Assembly (NCBI RefSeq): GCF_024713975.1
Contig: NC_091094.1
Location: 25,568,501 to 25,632,500 of the forward strand
Reading direction: 5' to 3'
Length of the DNA: 64,000 nt
Source: Paralichthys olivaceus
Lineage: Eukaryota > Chordata > Actinopteri > Pleuronectiformes > Paralichthyidae
The notes under the pieces were generated by a model. That model did not search any database. It saw only the letters and a list, made by a program, of their open reading frames with translations, and was not told the DNA's origin. This document shows positions 57,270-64,000 of this stretch, in pieces; position 1 is the first letter of the stretch; each line of letters begins with the position of its first letter. The position numbers were made by a program, and so were the translations under genes.

Positions 57270-57476
57270 CTCCTCCGCCGTCTCTCCGCACGATCGGAGC
57301 AGGAGGATCCCGGACATTTGGCTCGACCTACCGTGCGCGGCTCGGCGGGGGAACGCAGCGCCGTCGATCGCTCGCTGTATTTCGGCCTTTCCTTTCTCCT
57401 CCGTCGTGTTATTGTCGTAGCACGCTCACACATCCCGTCCTTGCCACGGGTCCATGTTGGCATTCCTTCTCCCAGC

Positions 57477-57582
57477 GTCACGTGACTGCATCGCTGCACA
57501 ACTCGGAGGCACGGGTCCTGTCCCGCGCGTCTGATTGGCCGTGCGCCGCGGAGGCTCGCCCTAATAGGCGCGCCCCGATTGG
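57477..57582 (-). promoter_or_regulatory. Upstream promoter sites: E-box palindrome and two CCAAT boxes
   Basis: A ten-base palindrome GTCACGTGAC lies at 57477-57486 (USF/TFE-type E-box, same as the lysosomal CLEAR core). Two CCAAT boxes on the minus strand (ATTGG on plus) are at 57534-57538 and 57578-57582. They sit about 210-310 bases upstream of the TATA box. Function is inferred only. Confidence 0.5.
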
Positions 57583-59071
57583 CTGCCGCTCGATAAATTC
57601 TGAGTGCCATGTGTTTATGGGGATCACAGTGTGCAGGATACAATGTGGCCTATTGATGGCGTACACACGGGGGGTGGACAAAATAATGGAGGCGCCTATT
57701 AATGTAACAAGTAAGTGATTCGAAGCAGCACCCAGCCTCTCCACCAGAACGGCTTCAAAGATGTGAGAGCCTGGGGAGGAAGTCTGCACTTCTGCTGCTC
57801 AAGGCCTGATGTTTGCTGCTGAGCACACATGCAGAGAACCACTCAGACTTACAGGATTGATTCCCATGGAGGCTTCCTCCTTCCTCCATGTGTAAAATCT
57901 ACACAATAATTTGAATAACCTCAAAGATCACTCATCAGACCTGTTTTGTTCAGCTCACATCATGTGATCTCTCTGGAACACACCTCAAGTTGACTCAGTC
58001 ATTGTCCCATGATGAAGTGAATGACGCTCAACTGCAGCCAGCAAATGTTTTTTACATGTGAAAACAGAACACAACACAACAACAACACACAGAGGCTCTA
58101 GTGTGTGTTTATGATCATCAAGTAAATCAGTCACTACAAAACCAGTTTTTTCCAGAGTCTCTGTTAATGTATCAAGTATAACACACTTCAAACCAAAACA
58201 TAACTCTGACCCACAACATTCATAAACATCACACAAACATTAAAAAAAATAGTTTGCAACACACTATGATGTTTATTCATGTACAGTATTTATGTACATC
58301 TAGAACTTCTCCTATACAACCATATTTTATGTTATTTCAAATATATTTTTTAAACATTATTACTCATTATCAGTTTAATCAGCGGCCTCCTCATACAGAT
58401 GTTCACAGGCGGAATTGTATACAACTTGTATAATGCTAAATAAGTACAATGTACTACAAGTTTATTTATTATTATATATTCTGTTAAGTTAAAACTCAAT
58501 TTTACAACATTCCAAGAGCATTTGAAGTCAGTTTATGAAGCATTGATGAAGTTCACACAAACTAACTAATTGAAGCTGTGTCTCTTGATTCTTTTACAGT
58601 TACAGTTCAGATCAGTGATCATGCTGCAGATGTCTTCTCTGCTGTGACTGACAACAGTTTCCCAAAAGCCTCTGTAATGAACTGTTACGGCCTCCCTAAA
58701 CAAACAATGGCTCAACTGGAGACCGGAACATACTACAGAGGACACCAAGACAATGGAAGTGCCATAAGAAATAATGAGGTCTTATTTTTTAAACAAATCC
58801 TACTCAGACGTAACAGAAGAAACAAAGTGGGTTGGACCAGCTTGTGCCCCTGAACTACCTAAGAGAAAAGTCTAACTGTACAATAAAGGAAACAGATAAC
58901 TGGATCATTGAAGATCTCCAGCTCAAAACTTAAAAAAAAAAACTAAAATAACAAACCCCAACACTCCTCATTCATGCTGGGAGCGGATAATTAAGCAGTG
59001 TCCCCTACTCATAGGCAACTGTGCCCTCTTTTTCATTGCTTCTGCAGCCCCCACCTCTCTAATCAGAGTGC

Positions 59072-59078
<7 letters not shown>

Positions 59079-59141
<63 letters not shown>
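59079..59141. repeat. (GA)n microsatellite, about 31 units
   Basis: Uninterrupted GA tract; homopurine on the plus strand. Confidence 0.95.
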
Positions 59142-59142
<1 letters not shown>

Positions 59143-59284
59143 AAAAACACACCCACAAGCAACAGGCTGCAAGGTGTTGGTAGGGTCACACATGACATGA
59201 GCAGACACAACAAACCACTTTTTGCTATTTCCATTCCAGTCTGTGTAGATGCTCTGGAGCTACTTCAGAATTATTTCTTGTCAA

Positions 59285-59880
59285 TAGTGAGTCCTCCTCA
59301 AGCAGTACAATATGCTGTCACTTTTATTGTTTGTGTGGATGTTTTCTAGAGAGATTTTTATAAATTGTCTATGGTGCAGACTGTGTTCATCCTACCTGGT
59401 TTATATGCAGTGAAGTTTTTTATGGTAAATGTTATTCGTAAAAAGAAAACTGAATTTGCTGTATTACTGTTCATGTGAGTGTCTTAGATGTATGTAGATG
59501 TTTGACTGATTTACCTAACTGCTGTTATTTTTTCATACATTGCATGTTGACTATTTCAGAAGTCTGTTTATCGACCAATCTTCATAGCCCTAGCTCACAA
59601 CTTTTCAAAATAAAAGTTCTACGATTCCACTCAAACAACATGAAGGTTGTGCTTATAATCTGAAGAAAAAGAAAGTTGCCAAAAAGGAAGTGATTATATG
59701 AATGTTGTTGCCATTTTATAGATCAGCAACCATCAAGGGTCAGTCCGTCTGTGTTTTTGTGTCTCAGTCTGATATGGTGAATTAAAAATAATCATATTAT
59801 CAAAAGGATCTGGCATTGATTTTGCCCTGCGGTTTGATCCAGTTGCCCACCACATGATGAGGAAGCAGAAGAAATGTTAA
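59285..59880 (+). repeat. Dispersed repeat, second copy (pair with 34870-35400)
   Basis: Ordered blocks TACAATATGCTGTCACTTTT, CATTGCATGTTGACTATTTC, ACAACTTTTCAAAATAAAAG and TTGCCAAAAAGGAAGTGATT match the elk4 intron copy. It is slightly longer than that copy. Confidence 0.75.
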
Positions 59881-60574
59881 ACTCAGTCCACAGACTGAAA
59901 TCACACAGCCCTGCCCCCCACTGACTGCTACAGAGCGCTGTTTGCCTGTTTATTCAATTTTTATTCATATTAAATGTATTGTTTTATGCACATCGCACCA
60001 AACTCAGCACTGCACTTCCTCAGTCAATTTACATTAGATGTATTAAGTGCAAAGTCAATTAGATGAACGTTTCACAAGGGATATGCATATAAATACAGAG
60101 AGACAGACACTTGTGGAATTAGTAGGAAGAAGACTACTCCTCTTAACTTTATTATATTAAGTTGTGCAAATTCCCTTCTCAATGCTAAGTCTTTCAATGG
60201 AAAGTATTTCTCTCAGTGGAAAAGTTATCAACACAAACATTCCTTGTTCCTGGCTTCTGACATTCAGGTTAGACAAGAGCATGTAGGGCCATCACAGACT
60301 CTGCCCTTGCCAATGACAACAGGGAAAACATTCTGATATGGAAACTAGTGCTGGGACAAATGATGTCAGGGTAACAGCATGAAATGGAACATGTATGGCC
60401 GAAAGGTTTCAAGCATTGTAATCATCTTCTCCAGATCTCTTCTGGTCCTGTTCCACTGTTTACAGGTCATATGTACGTTTATTCTTGGAGTACACATGGT
60501 TATTGAAGAAGGATGGTTTCCATTCAGGTTCAAGTGTAACTTAAGCCATTTTCGGTCATGTCTTCTCAGAGGAA

Positions 60575-61040
60575 ATCCAGAGAATTAGGTCTGGACTTTC
60601 TTTCACACATTAACAATGCAGCAGGAGATTCTCCACACAGGCACGTTCACAACACAGAAACCTCCTAGCGTTCAGGTGAGGGGTGGTGCAGCAGGCAGAC
60701 GCATGATGCAACGTATCGATTCCACTGTGAAGATCCTGTAATTTTGTTTACAGCACATCAGATATTTGTTTTCTTTTCGTTTTTTTTAATTTTTGCATCT
60801 GTCGCTTGTTGGAAAGGTCATCAACACACCCATTCACTTGCAGTGGATACTGCAGAGGACCTCTTCTCTGCCTTCGCTGCCTTCTCACATCGGCTCCTCC
60901 GAAAATTCTGCTGACTTCATACTAGGGGCCCAGGTGGAGAAAGTCAGCAGACACTTCAGAGGCTCTCACTCGAACATTTGCGTTCACACATAAACCTCCT
61001 CCGGATGGTTCCATCCAGAATTCTCTTTAATTTCCTCCGA
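60575..61040 (+). repeat. Dispersed repeat, second copy (pair with 53581-54215)
   Basis: Blocks CAATGCAGCAGGAGATTCTC, GCGTTCAGGTGAGG, GTGCAGCAGGCAGACGCATG, ACATCGGCTC and GGCTCTCACTCGAACATTTG match the intronic copy in order, here without the SINE insertion. Confidence 0.75.
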
Positions 61041-62864
61041 AACAAACTCAGGACACGGGAATCCTTTGATGTCCCAGTATATTTTACACACAGGAAATTT
61101 GACCTCTGCTTAAACCCATCTGTAAAAAAAAACATACACACACACACCAGCACTGAGCGTACACATCTGGAGGAACTGTATTGCTCATTGGCACATCAGC
61201 TAAAAAAATTGTCATTTAAGTTTAAACCATATCACAGTGGAAAGTTCTTCCTGCTAAGATCAGACAGAAAGAAGACACTCTCCATGTTAAACATTGGAGA
61301 AAGAAGAATAAACCAGAATTCAAACAATCCTAATATCTTGTACGTATGGAGAACACTTTTTATCTTCACTACCAGAACCACGATGAAGCCTGTACAGCAT
61401 AAAAAGCTCCTTGTCTTGATGCTGATGGTGTGTGGTGGGAAGGGGCCCTCTGGTGGTTCAGCAGAGCCAAGTAAGCACTGAGTGTTAAATCTGCTCAATG
61501 AGACAAAATGTGGGAGATCAGGTAAAGAAGTGCAGCAAACCCATGTGCTAGTTCTGCATGTTAGGGTGTTGGAGGTGTTGGGAGAATAGCACTCACACTC
61601 TGGGAGCTACATCCATCAGGTGAATGTATAAAATAGCACCAATGTTACTTCACACATTTCCCTCAACTGCAGTATTTCCGATCAACCTTTATGTTTGAAT
61701 GTGCTTGATAATCTTGAATCTGCCTATTCATTCACCTGAGAGATATAAAAGGTCGGTATTGTCTCTGGGACATTGACACGATCCGGTGCCAGAGGTGGAA
61801 CAATAGGAGAAAAGGGTGTGGAGAGATAATTTTACAATATCTTAATCACTGACCTACATCATGGATAAACAGCCAGCACATAGGTAAACAACTGGCTGCA
61901 AAGTTTTATTTTATTTGTCTTTGTCTATTAGGTTGTAAGCCTTATTTAGTTTTTGCCTCTTGACTATAGCTGATCCTGCTGAAGCCAAACAGAGCATATG
62001 GATGAGAAGACTGCAGCATAATGCAGCACACGAGGAGTGTCAAGACACCGATGTGGTATCTTAGCAACAGTACACAGCAGGATATCACTCCCTATCATTC
62101 CTTATACGAGAGTACAGAAAACCAAACTCATTTTATACAGGAACATAGATTCTCTGCATGTTTTGACTGCAAATCACTCTGACAGTGATAAAAGCACAAC
62201 GTTTGCATCTCATTACTAGCCTTACACATGGAGTCCTAATCCTTAATCCACAGGGGGTTGTCAAATTCAATGTATGCCGCAATAATAGCTCTGACTCAGT
62301 CTCGTTCACCTCGGAAGCTTTTCTTCCACACTACATCACAGGTTATATGATTTATATTCTGAGGGTTGCTGGAGAGATGGTTGGGACTGGAGGTCAGTGA
62401 GGCTGTAGATGACCCTGGTGGAGCAGAGAGATTCCAGCAGGCTGAAGCAGCAGAGACCATGCACGCTCTCACACTGTTCACCAGCTGCACCACTGAGCCA
62501 AGGAATATTGCCAGCAGGACCTCCAAGAGATACAAAACGTGCATTTTAAATGGGTGATCGAATGATCAGAAGAAAACATTATAGGCATTCTTCTGCCCCG
62601 ATGATCACACTGAATTCCCATTTTGATTCATTTATTGGGTTAGACATTGATTTGTGTGGTGGCTGGCAGGTTGGTGATGATTTGGATTTCCCTGCACCAA
62701 TCAGTAGCAAGAAATATCCTGATGATATTGCCAGTGGAGAGGGAAGCTGTTGCTGGGAACACTTTTCTCTGCCGTAAGAGAAATATACTGATTTATCAGT
62801 CGTAATGTTGCCTTACAACAACATGTGCAGCTGCAATAATCATGTGATGAATCGTCTCACATAG

Positions 62865-63170
62865 ACTGTGTATAAAGATGGACACATGACGTCGTTGTGA
62901 ACATTGTGACATTGTGAACTACATGTATATGTTTAATTAGCTTATTGTTCACTGGGACAACTGGACCGTGGGTCTGCCCAGGTGCAACTACAAGTTTGCG
63001 TCGCTGTAAATGTTCCTGCTGCAGTGAATTGTGGGATTGGATCTTCCCAGTGTTTCCTATGAAGGAGATAAGTTAGTAAACATTGAAGCCCCTTTCCTTA
63101 TCATGTAGAGAATTCGAACCGGTCTTATCATGGCGGCCGCTGAAATAACCTCTAGGTCGTTTCACTCAGT
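62865..63170. repeat. Possible dispersed repeat
   Basis: Begins AGACTGTGTATAAAGATGGA, a phrase I recall from a frequent fish repeat, and contains CTGCAGTGAATTGTGGGAT and ATCATGGCGGCCGCTG. No second copy was seen in this window, so support is weak. Confidence 0.3.
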
Positions 63171-64000
63171 AAGGAAGGTCCAAAGCAAAATGGACCAGAT
63201 TCAAAAACATGCTTGGACTCTATGGAATGTACATGGATAAAATACTGGAAAGTACACAGAAGTCTGCAAAGAAATAATGGGAATATAGCTTTGTAGAAAT
63301 TGGGCCAATAATATGATCGAATATAAATGCCTAGTTGCCTAATGATTATTTTGTAAGTGATAGCATGCTTTGAGTCTTTGAGTCATATATTTAGCAAATA
63401 ATACCTTGCCATTTATTTTTCTTTATTGTTGCATGGCATGTAGACGAGAGAGAGAATTAAGTAGTTGATACTAGATTCCAGACATGCAGCAGATTCACGT
63501 TTCTGCTTGTTGGAGGTATAAATCACAACAATGAATGGTCTGTTTCTGTCTTCTCAGATCCTCAAACAGTACAACTGCAGCTACATACTCACAGATAAAG
63601 CATGTCAGTGCTGTACTACTTATACACTGTTTTCCGGAACTTTTTGCCAAAGGTGACTGGCACTGAATGGAAAACCTCAAGCATACAACAGACACATTTT
63701 ATATCTGCTGTTGTTGGCTTAAAGCTGCACAGTTACAAACGTGGCAACACTTCCTGGATTCTAGCTGTTAAAGTTATTTTAGCAGTCAAGTGAATGCATT
63801 TGACGGCTTACAAAGAGCTCAACCTTTAGTAAATCTTAAAACCTGATCAACAGGAACTTTGTCCATGACTCCAAAAGACCGTGGGATCAGATTAGACTTC
63901 TTTTGAAATGTGAGGCCTATAAATGTATATATATTCAGCAGTAAAATCATTTTTAAAAGCTAATCCTCCCTGCAGAGGAATTCATGTTTTCTTTTAAAAA

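Larger units (their letters stand above)
56860..57625 (-). promoter_or_regulatory. CpG-island promoter of the KLF15-like gene
   Basis: About 770 bases with very frequent CG dinucleotides, upstream of the KLF15-like start codon on its strand and sharply different from the AT-rich flanks. It probably includes a non-coding first exon. Long open frames on both strands here (up to 262 codons, minus, 56855-57643) are explained by GC-rich composition and do not resemble a protein. Confidence 0.65.
57720..64000. other. Intergenic region upstream of the KLF15-like gene
   Basis: No exon of a recognisable protein on either strand. It holds the repeats listed separately. Frames such as 60978-61481 (167 codons, plus) begin inside the repeat at 60575-61040 and continue into lysine-rich AT-rich sequence without a family signature. 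Confidence 0.6.

Noticed and set aside
56855..57643. 262-codon minus-strand open frame as a new gene
   Set aside because: It lies inside a CpG island with several overlapping long frames on both strands, is rich in Arg/Ala/Pro/Ser as expected from GC-rich DNA, and resembles no protein family. Stop codons are rare here by composition.
60978..61481. 167-codon plus-strand frame as a gene
   Set aside because: It starts within the dispersed repeat 60575-61040 and runs into lysine-rich AT-rich DNA; no family signature.

Overview
The window looks like a stretch of teleost fish nuclear DNA. It has intron-rich protein-coding genes with GT-AG splice sites, vertebrate-type proteins, many CA/TG and GA microsatellites, and several short repeat families of the kind common in ray-finned fish. 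Four protein-coding genes can be read exon by exon. All family assignments rest on reading the translations and on remembered relatives; no database search was possible.

Layout. (1) 61-7229, plus strand: the 3' two-thirds of the kinase domain and the C-terminus of a PCTAIRE-type cyclin-dependent kinase, best matched to cdk18; its 5' exons lie before the window. (2) 7230-13950: intergenic, no gene seen. (3) 14132-25705, plus strand: mfsd4a, a complete ten-exon major-facilitator transporter of 498 codons. Its introns hold a decayed tandem array of tRNA-Phe-like sequences and a LINE remnant. (4) 25706-29679: the tail-to-tail interval between mfsd4a and elk4. (5) 29680-38790, minus strand: elk4, an ETS-domain ternary complex factor, four coding exons, with several DNA-transposon relics in its introns. 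A CG-rich stretch at about 44200-44600 is the likely promoter and non-coding first exon. (6) 52458-55919, minus strand: a KLF15-like three-zinc-finger transcription factor of 422 codons. Its CpG-rich TATA-containing promoter lies at about 56860-57625. (7) 57720-64000: intergenic, mainly repeats.

As I recall it, the order and orientation cdk18(+) - mfsd4a(+) - elk4(-) matches human 1q32.1. The next gene here is a KLF15-type gene, where human has SLC45A3 and NUCKS1.

The genes are not an operon and need not work together. Cdk18 is a cytoplasmic/membrane-associated kinase, Mfsd4a a membrane transporter, Elk4 a MAPK-responsive SRF partner, and the KLF15-like protein a metabolic-type GC-box factor.

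The most unusual structures outside genes are: the tandem tRNA-Phe-like relics (20752-21873), a perfect 23-bp inverted repeat with a 5-nt loop (32148-32198), a PIF/Harbinger-like element carrying a Myb-like coding remnant (37632-38481), a probable GC-AG intron in elk4, and an in-frame GT microsatellite just upstream of the mfsd4a start codon. I did not find a clearly new multi-gene system.
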